Part shown: piece by piece, positions 44,266 through 55,444 of the stretch
Numbering within the stretch: the stretch's first letter is position 1
Layout: each line of letters opens with the position of its first letter
DNA from: Callorhinus ursinus
Lineage: Eukaryota > Chordata > Mammalia > Carnivora > Otariidae
Reading direction: 5' to 3'
Assembly (NCBI RefSeq): GCF_003265705.1
Contig: NW_020312785.1
Coordinates: forward strand, 131,425,932-131,489,931
Length of the DNA: 64,000 nucleotides
Translations under genes and position numbers: made by a program
Notes under the pieces: generated by a model
Seen by the model: the letters and a program-made list of their open reading frames with translations, nothing else
The model's database searches: none
Told to the model about the DNA's origin: nothing

Positions 44266-44447
44266 CAATGGCTCTCGACTGGGGACACTTTTATCCCCTG
44301 AGGGATACTTGGCAATGTCTCGAGGTATTTTTGGTTGTCACAGTGGAGGGGGTGCTTCTGGCATCTATTAGGGGAGCAAGACAGCCCACCACAATGAAGA
44401 AGAATACACTCCTAAATTTCGGTTGTGCGGAGGTTGAGATACCCTGC
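44266..44447 (+). mobile_element. MER20 hAT MITE
   Basis: 'caatggctctcgactgggga', 'acttggcaatgtctcgaggt', 'tttttggttgtcacagtgga', 'gtgcttctggcatctattag' and 'aggttgagataccctg' give nearly the whole element. The 85- and 72-codon frames here are repeat sequence. Confidence 0.85.
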
Positions 44448-44590
44448 TTTAAAGGCAGACATCCCTGGGCTTCTGTCCCCGGCCCATTTATTTCCCAGCT
44501 GTGTGACATTGTGCAAGACAGTTAAGCTCTGTGAACCTCAGTTTCCACATTTATAAAATAGGACTGGTGGTTGTTGTTGGAGTCGAATGA
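44448..44590 (+). mobile_element. MIR
   Basis: Starts directly after MER20: 'cagctgtgtgacattgtgca', 'cctcagtttccacatttata' then 'aaataggactggtgg'. Confidence 0.75.
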
Positions 44591-44815
44591 AAATAGAAAG
44601 TCCAGGCCGGGTGCTATGAGTGTTGGCTCTCTTCTCCCTGCCTGCCTTTCCTTGTTGAGCTCCTCCTGTATGTTGTGGAGAGGAGTTTGAAAGTTATTTT
44701 AAACTCTCTCTTTCTTGTCCCCAGGATTCTCCCTCCTGTTTTAATCTTACCATTCTTTGTAGCTCAGTTTCACTCTCTCAAATATCCACAGGAAAGATCT
44801 TTTTCTATGAGTTCC

Positions 44816-45310
44816 CTATGAACCAGCCAGCAGTACCACATAGTACATGGCTTTGCTTTTTAATTTCACTATTGATTTTATGTTTGCACATCTCTGACTT
44901 AAAGCCAAATTTCCATGAGACTGGGGCTCGTACCTTGTGATACCATAGAGTCTAACACAATGCAATGGCACATGGTGAATGTTGATAAATGTTTGCTGAA
45001 AAATCCATTGAATAAAATGGTTTCTTGGCAGCCCTAAGTGCTGGTGCAGCTGTTCAACTATGCAGTTTTTCTGGCAAAGGGCATTTCCTTTGGAGGCATT
45101 TTCCTGTATATCACCACTTCCCTCCCACTTTATACTCCCTTTTGCCAAACGCTTTCCTTTCTCAGGTACCATCCCATCACACTCTGTTTTGGTAATTAGC
45201 CTAAGAGGCAAGACAAATTGATGAAATAGGATGGAATTGTGATTCCTTGCTTCCCTCTTTGCAAAGCCAGTGCACTGTCCCGCCAGGGGTAATATGCTCA
45301 ATTTTAACAA
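44816..45310 (-). other. 164-codon open frame, unsupported
   Basis: Longest uninterrupted frame outside the L1 at the right end, from an ATG at 45310. Residues ~99-149 lie on the antisense of an L2 tail (44865-45015), which argues against a real exon. The N-terminal part matches nothing I know. Low-complexity segments, signal peptide and transmembrane helices are not evident. Most likely a chance frame. Confidence 0.15.
44865..45015 (+). mobile_element. L2 3' end
   Basis: 'gatgttgataaatgtttgct'-like tail near 44977, preceded by 'tgagactggggctcgtacct', matches the L2 3' end. Confidence 0.6.
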
Positions 45311-45454
45311 TGACCCGTTTTATCCAAAGTGCCAATTCTAATTGAGATGGTTTTAAGCCAGAAGAAAGAGAGTAAGTGGTAATGTGGTCAATTTATATTG
45401 TGGATGGCTACTGGGAACTCTCTTAGGTGGGCTCCACGTGACTTATAACCACAG
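45016..45454. other. Unassigned non-coding
   Basis: Sense strand shows no repeat. It carries the N-terminal part of the minus-strand 164-codon frame. Confidence 0.4.
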
Positions 45455-46120
45455 TTGCGTTTACCTGATTCTTCCTACTACCTCCTGCACTCCTCAGTTC
45501 CAATCTGTAACCCAAGTTGTTCTGATTTGTCTCTTAAATACATAAGTTTTAAGTTTATATTTGTATCTCTATATCTATCTACCTATCTGTCCATCCATCT
45601 GTCCATTCATCCATTCTTCCTTAAAAGCCTTCTATGTAATAAGATTCATAGTTTTTGGGGGGATGTAGACAATGAAGTTATATTTCTTAGCAGGCCTTCC
45701 TAAACTGATCCTGGATTATCCATCCAACCTCATTTATAGCAATCCCCATCTCAGACTTTCCCCTCCAGAAATATTGTACTTTTTATATTATGCCTCCCAC
45801 ATATGCAACACGCACACACACACACACACACACACCCTGCTGCTGCGCAATCAGTGCTTTACTCATGCTATCTCCTCTCTCTTGAGTATGTATCTAACTC
45901 CTCTGTGCTCAGCTCTTCCCAGCTCATGTATATGATACACGTTCTCTAACCTTCCCCACCACAGACTAAACTAAGCGCCCTACTTTACAGCTTCTGGTAC
46001 TAAAGCCAGTGATTTCTTCCATGATGTTGAAATGAATTATTTTAGAATCTATCTTCTTCTCTAGACTATGATGCCACTGAAGACAGTGACCATGTTTTAT
46101 TCAGCTCTAAATTCTCCAGT
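45455..46120 (+). mobile_element. L2 3' region with embedded simple repeats
   Basis: 'gatcctggattatccatcca', 'gctcagctcttcccagctca' and the tail 'gactatgatgccactgaaga' with 'accatgttttattcagctct' suggest an L2. Simple repeats (TATC/CCAT)n at 45566-45622 and (CA)n at 45808-45836 have expanded inside it. Confidence 0.55.
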
Positions 46121-47154
46121 GAGTAGCAAGAGATTCAGTTTGTCGAACGGGACTAAATGTGCAATGAAAACCAGGGTCCTGTTCGTTGCATGTTTGTTTG
46201 GCAATGGGCTCTTTGGCCTAACTGCAGGAGGGCAAATAGTACCTGTATCAGTGCCCGCTGGGGGTATGGTGCAGAGGAAATCTAATGCCATGATTGATTA
46301 GTGATGTCTGCATTGGGCAGAATTGCAGGTGGCACATTTGTCAATGCACTTTCCAAATCAAATTCTTTGACCCTAGCCTTTATGAAGGATTTATACCCCT
46401 TGGCTATATCTCCAAGAACTCTTTCTCTTCTTTTATAACTGGTTTCCCAGCCATCACTGTTGTGATAGAGGTATAGAAGTTACACTAATGGATGCTTTCT
46501 TTTTGCCGTCAAAAGCATCATGTTTTGTTCCTTCTGGCCTGAAATCCTGTTAAGTATCAAGGAGCAGATGTTCAATGCTTATTTTCAGAAGCTCGTGGGG
46601 AAAACTTCGGAAAGTTACCTTTGTGTTTTGAAACTAAGCATTCTGATAAACAGGACGGTCCTGGACTCAAGGTGCTTAAATCTCCACAACAGGCTAGCCA
46701 AGAAACACTAGTAGGTCCACAACGGATCTGCACCTGTCATTTTTGTTCTCACCCTGCAAAGTCTTCAAGGGACTGGCTTCTAGCTCTATTTTCTTCCCAC
46801 TACTCCAGGCTGGTTGAGTAGACTAATTTATCAGATAGCAGACAGATAACTAGAGCACCCAGCTTTTCCCTACTTACTATGACAAGGGAGATCATTGCAA
46901 ATGTTCCATGAAAACTGATATAAACTGGGATGCTATGTTCCAAAGTCCTAACTCCAAGGACAGAAATAAAGGGACATAATTACTCAGGCTACTGCTGCTG
47001 TGCTCAAGTATAATATTCAAATGACTGTAAGGAATGGGGCTTCAATTTAAAAGGATCAAATATTGACCAACAAATCTGTTTTTCACATCTGAGGAAACGC
47101 TATATTCAGATGACTCTTCAGCAAATGAAAAGATTCACCCACCAATTGTGTGCA
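46121..47154. other. Unassigned non-coding, 1 kb
   Basis: Opposed frames at 46068-46301 mirror each other. No repeat, RNA or exon recognised. Confidence 0.4.
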
Positions 47155-47440
47155 TGAGCTCTGCTAGGTGGGGGATGCAAAGAGGAATGATGCTATCTCT
47201 GAACTCATGGTACTAATATTTTAATTGGGGGGGGTCAGGGCATGTTTATAATTAATTGTAAGGTAGACTAGGGTATATTGTACTCACAGTGCAAGTAAGA
47301 TGCACAGCAAATGGAAATAGTGGAAGGGTTCAGCCTTCAGAAGGAGGTGTCTTCAATATTATCTTCAATGGTCTTTGGAGAAGGGATGAGAGAAATGGAA
47401 TTTTGGATGGAATAAATATCAGAGCAGGGGTATATAGGAT
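47155..47440 (-). mobile_element. L2, antisense
   Basis: 'gctctgctaggtgggggatg' with 'ctctgaactcatggtactaa' and a later 'ggtgtcttcaatattatc' follow the antisense L2 order from tail inward. Confidence 0.5.
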
Positions 47441-47454
47441 TTTAGGTCAGTTCT

Positions 47455-47560
47455 CAGACTACTTCCCATGTACCAAATACTGTGCTAGATCCTAGGGATA
47501 GAGACATGAGTAAAATAGTATCTGGAATTTTTAATCTAATGGTGGGAAAGTCCATAGCAT
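47455..47560 (-). mobile_element. L2 tail, antisense
   Basis: 'ccatgtaccaaatactgtgc' with 'tagatcctagggatagagac' is a second antisense L2 tail directly after the first, so two insertions or a duplication are present. Confidence 0.6.
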
Positions 47561-47795
47561 GTTAATGGAAAATATTTAGACTAGTTTGGCTTAAATTATG
47601 GTATAAAAGAATAATAGTGGAAAGATAGAGATTGACCAAATAAGAAAAAGCCTTGACCAAAAAACCAAGTAGTTGGGTACTGTAGAAGTAATTGAAGGTT
47701 TGGGGGAGTGGAATTGATTTTTTGTTTGTTTCTTTTAATTGCATGGTATCCCAAAGTTTACTTGAAATCTTTGGATGAAAATTACTTAATCATTT

Positions 47796-47988
47796 TTTTA
47801 AAGATTTTATTTATTTATTTGAGAGAGAGAATGAGAGAGAGAGAGCACATGAGAGGGGGGAAGGCCAGAGGGAGAAGCCGACTCTCTGCTGAGCAGGGAG
47901 CCCGATGTGGGACTCGATCCTGGGACTCCAGGTTCATGACCTGAACCGAAGGTGGATGCTTAAACAACTGAGCCACCCAGGCGCCCCC
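47796..47988 (-). mobile_element. Can-SINE, minus strand
   Basis: Tail 'aagattttatttatttattt', (GA)n tract, 'ggactcgatcctgggactcc', head 'ctgagccacccaggcgcccc'. Target duplication tacttaatcattt at 47783-47795 and 47989-48001, followed by aaaag, an L1 endonuclease-type site. Confidence 0.96.
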
Positions 47989-48001
47989 TACTTAATCATT
48001 T

Positions 48002-48721
48002 AAAAGTGTACTGAAGTGTCATTGATTTGGGTCTCATTAATCTTTTCATAATTCCAACATGGAATGGACTAAAATTTACTTTTGCATTATCTACGAGGAA
48101 AGGATTTGATTTTCTAAATGAACAAGAAACACGATGGAGATTCTTGAAGTAATATTTTATTTCAAACTAGTTTTAAGCATATAAAACAGTTGTTTGCATG
48201 CCCATTATATATAGGACTACATTAATGCCAAGTTAGCTGTAGATTATTATAATTAATATATTCTAGCATCTAGGTTCTCAATTATTTAAGACAGGTTCTT
48301 AATTATTTAAGGCATTATAATTCCAGCAGAAAATTAATCTGATTGAAAGGGTTTTTATTTTATTTGAGATAGGACCATCTTGAGAATTTAGGTCCAGTTT
48401 GGAGCTAGGATTCTAAAAAAAATTTCCCATTCTTTCATGGGAAAGCTTTTCCTAGGGGGACAGATGAATTTTACCTCAATATTTTTCTATATCCTGACCA
48501 CCTATAACATTTCTCAACTATTTTTGACAGTCATCGTCAACACTTTGGGTTTGGGGCTCAATACAATCAATATCACATCCTGGAAATAAAACCCTTTCCT
48601 TAATCAAAAAGGGATCAAAGCATCCTATCCTTCCACACTAAAATCCCAAAGATCAAGCATACAGGTGTCACATATATAATTAGTATTTTCCAATGATCCA
48701 GTGAAATCATTTATGCTCATA
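48002..48721. other. Unassigned AT-rich non-coding
   Basis: Contains a 21-bp imperfect tandem (aggttct-aattatttaag core) at 48272-48313. Otherwise nothing recognised. Confidence 0.4.
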
Positions 48722-48838
48722 ATAAAATGTAACCATCTTGAGGACGGGAAGTATGTTTCACTCATCTTTATAACCTCACAGTCAGAATACTCTTTGGAAT
48801 GAGATAGATGCTAAAAAGCAATTGTTTGACTTGAATTC
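48722..48838 (+). mobile_element. L2 3' end
   Basis: 'gtaaccatcttgaggacggg' followed by 'ttcactcatctttataacct' and 'atgagatagatgctaaaaag' match the L2 tail. Confidence 0.6.
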
Positions 48839-51207
48839 ATGAGATGACCAGAATGTCTAATGAGCTCACTGAGCACCATCCATCAACCAAGACATAAATA
48901 ATCAAAAGCAATTCTCTAGTGAACTCCTAACTTGGATTCCCAGAAGAACAATGGCATTGTTTTCATTATTTTACATGTGCAAACTACTACAGTGGATACA
49001 ATCTTGGAAAATATTTACATGAGGTTTCTTGCTCTTAATTTGAATGTGAATTTGAGTTTCTTTCCAAAGATAAGAAATTCAGTGTCTCATTTTACCTCTT
49101 AGGTTGACACATTAGTGGTTGGAAAGATGCTAAGAGATGCCAGTCTGTGTAGAATTATGGCTCTCAATGGATTGCCGTTATAAGAAGTGACAATAATTGG
49201 TAATATTTGGTGATAACTGCTAATCTGCTAATAACTAGTAGCAGTGAGCACACTAGACAAAATGCACCCTCCAAGGTTTGGATTATGGCAGTTAGACCTG
49301 ATCATGGCCACTCTCCAAAGAAATGTGCAGATTTCCTTCATGGTAAATTACTGGAAAAGTGAATATTATAGGAAATTCAATAATTAATCAACAGACATCA
49401 ACACACATATACACTTGCTATTAGAGGCTCACAGAAGAATTCATAAATAGCCTTGAGGTAAGCAGCCTAATAAAAGGAACAAAGAAGCGTGGTGCCTCTG
49501 TCAACTTACCCATTTGTTCTGCATTCTTTTCATTTTTATCCCACAAGATAGAATTTTTATTCTGGCTCGTAGTTGGAAGGCCCTCTGATAAATGGTTCTG
49601 ATGACATTCTCCATTTCCCTTATAGTTTTATTTTCTGTTTTTTATCATTTTAAATAGAGTAGAAATTGTTGATTGTCTCCATATTTGCTGTGAAGGACAT
49701 ATGTAATTTTGATGCATGGATCTGCTCTATGGGAGGATATGAATTATTAAGTGCTGTGTCTGCCCTCAAGCCATAGGGGACTGCAGTGCAGACTGAGGCT
49801 CTCAGGACTGGCTTCCTGGGGCTGCATGAGTGTGTTTCAAGGATGCAGGAGAAGAAGACTGGGGTCACTATATATGAACAGCCCAAGTATATTCCCTGAT
49901 GCTCACCATCATTCCCATTATTCAATGAAGACCCTATTAATAAACACTTAAGTTATAGAAAATATAAAAACAGAATTGAACAAAGTAGGTAGGCAAATGG
50001 GAAAACAAGACTTATATCTCTAATTAACTGCCAGATGTCTGATGTCTCCTTCAAACAGAATAGACTACATATCCAGGCTTCAGAATTAAGGCTTTGTTTC
50101 TTTCTTTCCGTTATTCCTGTTCATCTACCTCAATCATTTTAAAGATTATCCTTGTTGATTCCTCATATTCTTTTTTACATATAACCTTTTAGAGTACCTA
50201 ATCAGAACACGTAGTGGCCCCTTGGTAGATAAAAGTGAGGCATATTGGAATCATTAAAAATAATTCCTGACCTTGGTTTTAACAAGTATAAGATGGTCAG
50301 AAATTACTGAAGGTGCATGATATTTTGTGTGTCATACAAGATATATCGTTTTGGACTCCAGACATCAGATTCTTCCTCCTTCCTCAACTTACCCTCAACT
50401 TCTACCACCACACAGGTGGCTCTACCAGTGGAAAAAAAAGTCTCTGTGATCTATATAAACTGGGTGCAAATGTATTCCTCTGAGATGAATGTTATATTGA
50501 TCTTTCTCCGAATGAGTCCCTTGGCTTCACAGAGGTAACGTTTCTCTCTTGATACTATACTCTGGCATTTTGACAATGATGTTAGGAAGTCCCTCATCTG
50601 GGAAGATGGTAAATGCTACAGTTCTTAAGATGCTATCACCCTTTACCACCTGGGGGTGACAGAGAATCTCTACTTCATTATTAACTACTTTTCACAGTAG
50701 GGGGAGTTGCTAAAGTGATTGGTAAACTTGGTGCATTCATTGGGCCACATTTTACCCAGTGGGCCAAGCAGCTCAGGAGAGAGGAGAGCCTCATTTATCT
50801 CTACAAACCTAATTTTAACACTCTAGAAATGCCTTCTATAGCACACCCACAAGCCATGGGCAGGGGGCCTGTTTATTGTGTCTTTAAGTTGTTAAGAAAC
50901 TGGTATCGTTCTAGTATTTATCACCCCATTGGCAGAATCAGGGAAGGGAGGAGGTGTGACTGGCAAAAGTAATAAACTAAAACCCTGATGGTAAAGTGGA
51001 GAAGGATTTGTTCCATTTGGAGTGTAATGAATCCTTACTTCCTTGAAGTGTGATGGCAACAATGCTTTGTCAACTCTCGTCATGCCGGCAGGCATTCTGA
51101 GTTCTATAAAGTTTCCTACAATTCAGGAAGCCAGACTAATTTCTGTCTTCACAAAGTTACCCCGTAACTACTGCACTACTGCGTTGGTTCTATTTCTGGT
51201 AACATAG
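48839..51207. other. Unassigned non-coding, 2.4 kb
   Basis: Longest stretch without any repeat I recognise. Frames of 66-91 codons (for example 49650-49925 minus and 50715-50972 plus) lack domains and overlap opposite-strand frames. Confidence 0.4.
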
Positions 51208-51310
51208 ACACTCAAAGATGGAAACATGAATAGAATAAGGCTCATGTTCTGGATACATTTGCAATCTATTAGGGGAAAGGAGACAAAAACATATAAAATA
51301 AATAGAATAC
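51208..51310 (-). mobile_element. Possible L2 fragment, antisense
   Basis: 'gatggaaacatgaatagaat' and 'ctattaggggaaaggagaca' are close to the antisense L2 tail. Confidence 0.45.
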
Positions 51311-51459
51311 AAGACAGGATTCATTAGTTGTCAGAAGAGTAGTAAAGAAAAAAAATAATAGAATAGTTCAAAGCGATGGGTGGCTTTTTGTGGACTGGGG
51401 TGGGGGGAGAGGACTAATTCACAGAGGAGGGGCAGCAATTAATAGAATCCGAATCTGCC

Positions 51460-52010
51460 CTTCACACTGTGAGTGGGCGCGTAAATTGATACAGCCACTT
51501 ATGAGAGTAATTTGGCAAAATCTATTAAATTATATATGGGCACAATTTTCCACCCACAATAGCTCTTCTTAGATGCTACCCTGAAAAATACTCAGACGCA
51601 CCCGAGAAGGCAAGTCTGAGAATATTAATTGCAGCAGTGGATTTAACAGTGCAAACTAGAACAACCTAAGGGGATGAGCTGACATGTAGCCCCACTACAG
51701 AATCTTATGCGGGTATGAGAAATAATCAGGTCACTCTGGAAACATGGAAAAACACCCATAACAAAATGTTAAATCAACAAAGTCATGTGCAATATGATAT
51801 CAGTTATGTTTAAAAAAAAACCCACAGAAAACAATATGTATATACATGAAAATACATACAAAAAATAGAAGACACCAAATTGTTGGCAGTGGATCCTTTT
51901 AGGTAGAGATCTAGGATTGGGCCTCTGTTTGATTGGGGTATCAGCCTTAGCTATTTATGTATTTATATCACTCAGATAATTAAATGTTTATAAAATGATG
52001 TTTTAATGAA
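51460..52010 (+). mobile_element. Old L1 (L1ME/HAL1-like) 3' region
   Basis: 'gggcgcgtaaattgatacag', 'taatttggcaaaatctatta', 'attgcagcagtggatttaac', 'aaatgttaaatcaacaaagt' and 'gtgcaatatgatatcagtta' follow an old L1 from the end of ORF2 into the 3' UTR. Confidence 0.65.
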
Positions 52011-52149
52011 GAATTCAAATAGGCAGAAGGAGAAGCTGAGATGAGCTTTTCAGGTGCAGGAAGCAGCGAGACACCTGAGAAAATATGCAAATTTGTACCT
52101 AACCCCCAAACTGGTCCTTAACTCCTTATTGCCCACCCTTCCTTCTGGT

Positions 52150-52510
52150 CAGGTTTTGCTGTTTAAAATGCAAACGTGATTGCCTAACTCTCTGCTTAAA
52201 AGGATTAAATTCGAACTCCTTAATACGCCATCCAAGGGCTTCCAGAATCCCACCTCTTCATATTTTTCTCCAATCTTTTTCCTGCATCTTCAATTTCAGT
52301 CTTGTGTCCGCACCACACTATCTACAGCTCCGCCCCTTTGCCCACACTGCTGGAAAGGTCCTCTCTGCCCTGGCCACCTAGAAATCCTCAAGGCTGTCCA
52401 CTCCTGTGTAATTTTCCTGAGAGCACCACCTCTCTCTGTGTGAATTTCCATCTCCTTCCTTTTTGCCTGCATCATAGGCTGTACATACTTCCACCACCTG
52501 CGTCAGTCCC
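52150..52510 (+). mobile_element. L2 segment
   Basis: 'gtgattgcctaactctctgc', 'cgaactccttaatacgccat', 'ccaagggcttccagaatccc' and 'cccacactgctggaaaggtc' give a recognisable L2 run. Two frames of 79 and 87 codons here are L2 shadows. Confidence 0.75.
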
Positions 52511-53189
52511 TTGGACTTATTTTTCTATGCCTAAACTTTAATAAACTTTGATAGTTTAAATTCTTTATGGGGGGGGGACTACATATGGCAGAAATGGCCC
52601 CACCATGTCTCACTGTTCCTTCTCTGGTTGTTAGCTGCATTCTTGATGATTCAGGTAAATAAGGAGATAAGGATTTGCAAGGAATTAATTTTGCCATTGG
52701 CTGAATGGACCTATTGATAACTGTAAAGGGCTAAAGTATGTGTCTTTTTTATAGGTAGGCAAAGCCTGAAGTCGGCAAACTCACTTTGTAAGCCTTTTTT
52801 AGGTGCCTGATGCCTCCAGAATTTCTCTTGCCTAAGGAGTATTCTTTTCAATTGGCTGATTTATTCACTTGGGCTTGCTTTAGGAACCAGTCAGTTATTA
52901 ATCTGGCTTTTAAATGCCTCAAGATTTTGATAAGATGGAAGAAATCTGGATCCCTGATTGACTTCAAAGAACAAATTTCTCCCCACTCTCCACTTCTGAC
53001 AAGCCAAAAGTTCAGCCATCCAGGATTACATTTCCCTTCTTTGCACATGTACCTGGGGGTGGGACAGTGGCTGAGGCTGTATATAAAGAAGTTCACATTT
53101 AATTAAGACTAAACAATCATTAAACGAATCATTCAGTTCTTTAGTAAGTGTTGATAATCAATGAGAAGGGAAATGCTTTGTTTTGTCGG
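52511..53189. other. Unassigned non-coding
   Basis: Includes a G9 run near 52569. Overlapping 98- and 82-codon frames on opposite strands (52810-53106) are not supported. Confidence 0.4.
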
Positions 53190-53345
53190 TGAACTCCTTC
53201 CGAACTGCCCTGTCTCAGAGGTGATCCATCAAGGCTATCTTAACGAACTTCTCCTCTAGGAAACATTTTCCAATCCTACCTCTGACCAAGTGTGATGTTT
53301 CCTCCCCCTCATCTCCATCCCCATTCCCTCCACTGAATTGGCAAA
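53190..53345 (+). mobile_element. Possible L2 segment
   Basis: 'ctctaggaaacattttccaa' and 'tctgaccaagtgtgatgttt' resemble the L2 block where the consensus speaks of reduced cleft in serial cysteine-like wording; identity is low. Confidence 0.4.
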
Positions 53346-53367
53346 GCCTTTTGACAGTGTTGGAGTT

Positions 53368-53595
53368 AAGAGGTCGACTCCGGAGGCAGACTGACTTGCC
53401 TCCAGGTTCAAATCTCTGGGTCTGCTGCTGCAGTACTGTGTGACCTAGGAAAACTCTTCATCTCTCTGAATCTCATTTTTGTCCCCTGCAAATTTGGTAT
53501 AATAACTACCTCACAGGGTTTATTTTGAAGACTAAATAAAAAAAATATATGTTAAAGGCATACAGTTGAGCATATAGCAATTTACTGATGGTTGG
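53368..53595 (+). mobile_element. MIR, near full length
   Basis: 'ccggaggcagactgacttgc', 'tccaggttcaaatctctggg', 'gtactgtgtgacctaggaaa', 'ataactacctcacagggttt' and 'gaagactaaataaa'. Head, core and 3' part are all present. Confidence 0.85.
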
Positions 53596-53639
53596 TTTTG
53601 ACGATTACTTATGTATTTATTGTTATTAATATTTATTAG

Positions 53640-53785
53640 GGCTCTCTTTTATAGTATTTACCAAAATCTATAATATTCTTGTTCATTTGTTTTCTGCCCC
53701 AGGAAAACATAAGAAGCTTCATTCTTGTGTGCAATTTTTATCATCGTATCCCAAGTGTCCAACACAGAGTAGGGCTAATATTGGT
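53640..53785 (+). mobile_element. L2 3' end
   Basis: 'tatagtatttaccaaaatct', 'ttgttcatttgttttctgcc' and 'caagtgtccaacacagagta' match the L2 tail. Two frames at 53679-53890 in different phases are not genes. Confidence 0.6.
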
Positions 53786-53974
53786 AGAATATGTTTTTGC
53801 TACTGCTGTGATTCTATTGTTCTGCCTTATCTTATTGCTATTCTGGACCATGAGGCCAACATTATTCATATATGCATGCTGAGAACCTAGCAGTGTTTGG
53901 AAGAGTGCAGAAACTCAACATCTATTATTAAATGAATGAACAAAGAAACTAAATCTGCATTTGTCCCAATTATC

Positions 53975-54075
53975 CTTCTAAATAGAAACTTTCTTGATGA
54001 CAGAGACTGTGGCTTATTTTTGTATCCATGGAACCTAATAGGTGTCCAGTAAACATTTGCTGAATTTATTCTGTT
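53975..54075 (+). mobile_element. L2 3' tail
   Basis: 'cttgatgacagagactgtgg' with 'tccatggaacctaataggtg' and 'cagtaaacatttgctgaa'. Confidence 0.65.
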
Positions 54076-54959
54076 AAAATTGAGAGGAGGGATTTGTGAC
54101 TTAATTACAGAATTGCGATGAGCTGAGTTCATTTCTGCTAGTCCTTCTATTTTCTGTCTGACTTGGTTTATTTCTAGTCTCTATTGTGGAACCTGGCACG
54201 AGAATCTATCAACAGGAAGACAAGAGGGATTAACTCAATAAATACTGAATTATTGTTCCCAGTCAGACGCAGGAACAGCCCTTCCTAATTCCTACTCAGC
54301 CCCCACAAGTGTATCATGACAGGTGGAAGAAGTAAATCATATTCGGTCTCTGCTTCCTCACCCACTGTGAGTTTGTTTATGCCAGTGAAAATGAGTATCA
54401 AGGACAGAATGGAAGGGGAAGATCACTCACATAAGCATAATAGACAGCCTGAGAAAGTGTCCGGAAGGAGGGATTGGCTTTGATTGGGAATGATAGTGCT
54501 GGAATGGGCTGATTATGTAAACACATGAGTCATGGGCCCTTTTAAACAACACCTAGTTTAGCTGCCCTCTTTCTTCCCAAAAGACCACTTTCTGATTGAC
54601 CATGCAGGGTGGAAAAAGGATAAGTCTGACATTGAAGGGAGTTGACTACTCCTTTCAGTGTCTAGGACAATTCCTCAGCTGACTTTATCCTTGAAATGGC
54701 TCTGCTTCCACCACTGATGATGAGGACCTGGCCAAGGCTCTCTCGCCAGGATGGCCCCCAGGAGTAACCAACTACATCCACCAGAGTGATCAAGCAGTCT
54801 TTGCAAAAATGAACTGCTTGGATTCTTCAGCCAGTGTTTCACTTGCAATAACTGGTTGACTCTCACCCTCACTCCTATGCCCTTGGCCAGGGACCCTGGT
54901 ACAGGGCAATTTGAACAACAAAAAAACTTGACCTGTGTTCCCAACTTTGCTAGGCTCTA
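54076..54959. other. Unassigned non-coding
   Basis: Overlapping minus frames of 89 and 62 codons (54675-54978) are unsupported. No repeat recognised. Confidence 0.4.
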
Positions 54960-55145
54960 GGATCACTACAAAAGTCACTTATCAGCTATGTGACTTTTAA
55001 AAAGTCTCTAAACCTCTCTGGGTCTTTTTTTTTAATTTTTTAATTTTTTTATTTTTTTTTTGTTTTTTTTTTTTGTTTGTTTGTTTTTATTTTTTTTTTC
55101 CTCTGGGTCTTAATTGTAAATATCACATACCTTCCTGCTGGTGCC
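54960..55145 (+). mobile_element. MIR interrupted by a poly(T) insertion
   Basis: 'cttatcagctatgtgacttt' then 'ctctaaacctctctgggtct' is MIR core. After the T-rich insert the MIR resumes at ctctgggtcttaattg and continues 'aaatatcacataccttcctg'. Confidence 0.7.
55027..55100 (-). mobile_element. Tail-only retro-insertion (poly A in antisense)
   Basis: 74 bases of almost pure T with a few A and G, flanked by the 11-bp direct repeat ctctgggtctt (55016-55026 and 55101-55111). The right copy continues into aatt, giving TCTT|AA, an L1 endonuclease-like site. No SINE or L1 body is left, so this is an extreme 5' truncation or direct tail insertion. Confidence 0.7.
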
Positions 55146-55444
55146 TGGCTTGGCTTGGCCTTCTGATGTCTCCTGTGGCTCTCAGATTGTGCTATCATAA
55201 AACTGCTCCAGATAGGCCCAGCCTCGAGTTATTTTGGGGGGTTAAATGGGGATGTATTGGTGGTATTCTTACAGTTGATTCCAGTCTCTTTTCAGTTCCC
55301 TCCCCACCAACCTTGGTTATATGTAGGTGCAAACAAACATCATGTCAGAGCCACATGCAGGTTGATAAAAACCAGGACGTATAGGACCATCACACAAGCC
55401 ATTTTACCAGCGTCCCTCTCAGGTGGATAAGAGAACCTGAAAGG
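55146..55444. other. Unassigned non-coding
   Basis: Carries most of a 103-codon plus frame (55073-55384) that begins inside the poly(T) insert and is therefore rejected. Confidence 0.4.

Noticed and set aside
44268..44525. 85-codon plus and 72-codon minus frames
   Set aside because: Both lie on MER20 and MIR sequence.
47708..47944. 78-codon frame ending in an Arg/Glu-rich segment
   Set aside because: Enters the Can-SINE at 47796; the charged part is the (GA)n tract.
55073..55384. 103-codon plus frame with a hydrophobic N-terminus like a signal peptide
   Set aside because: Its start and hydrophobic part are the poly(T) insertion.
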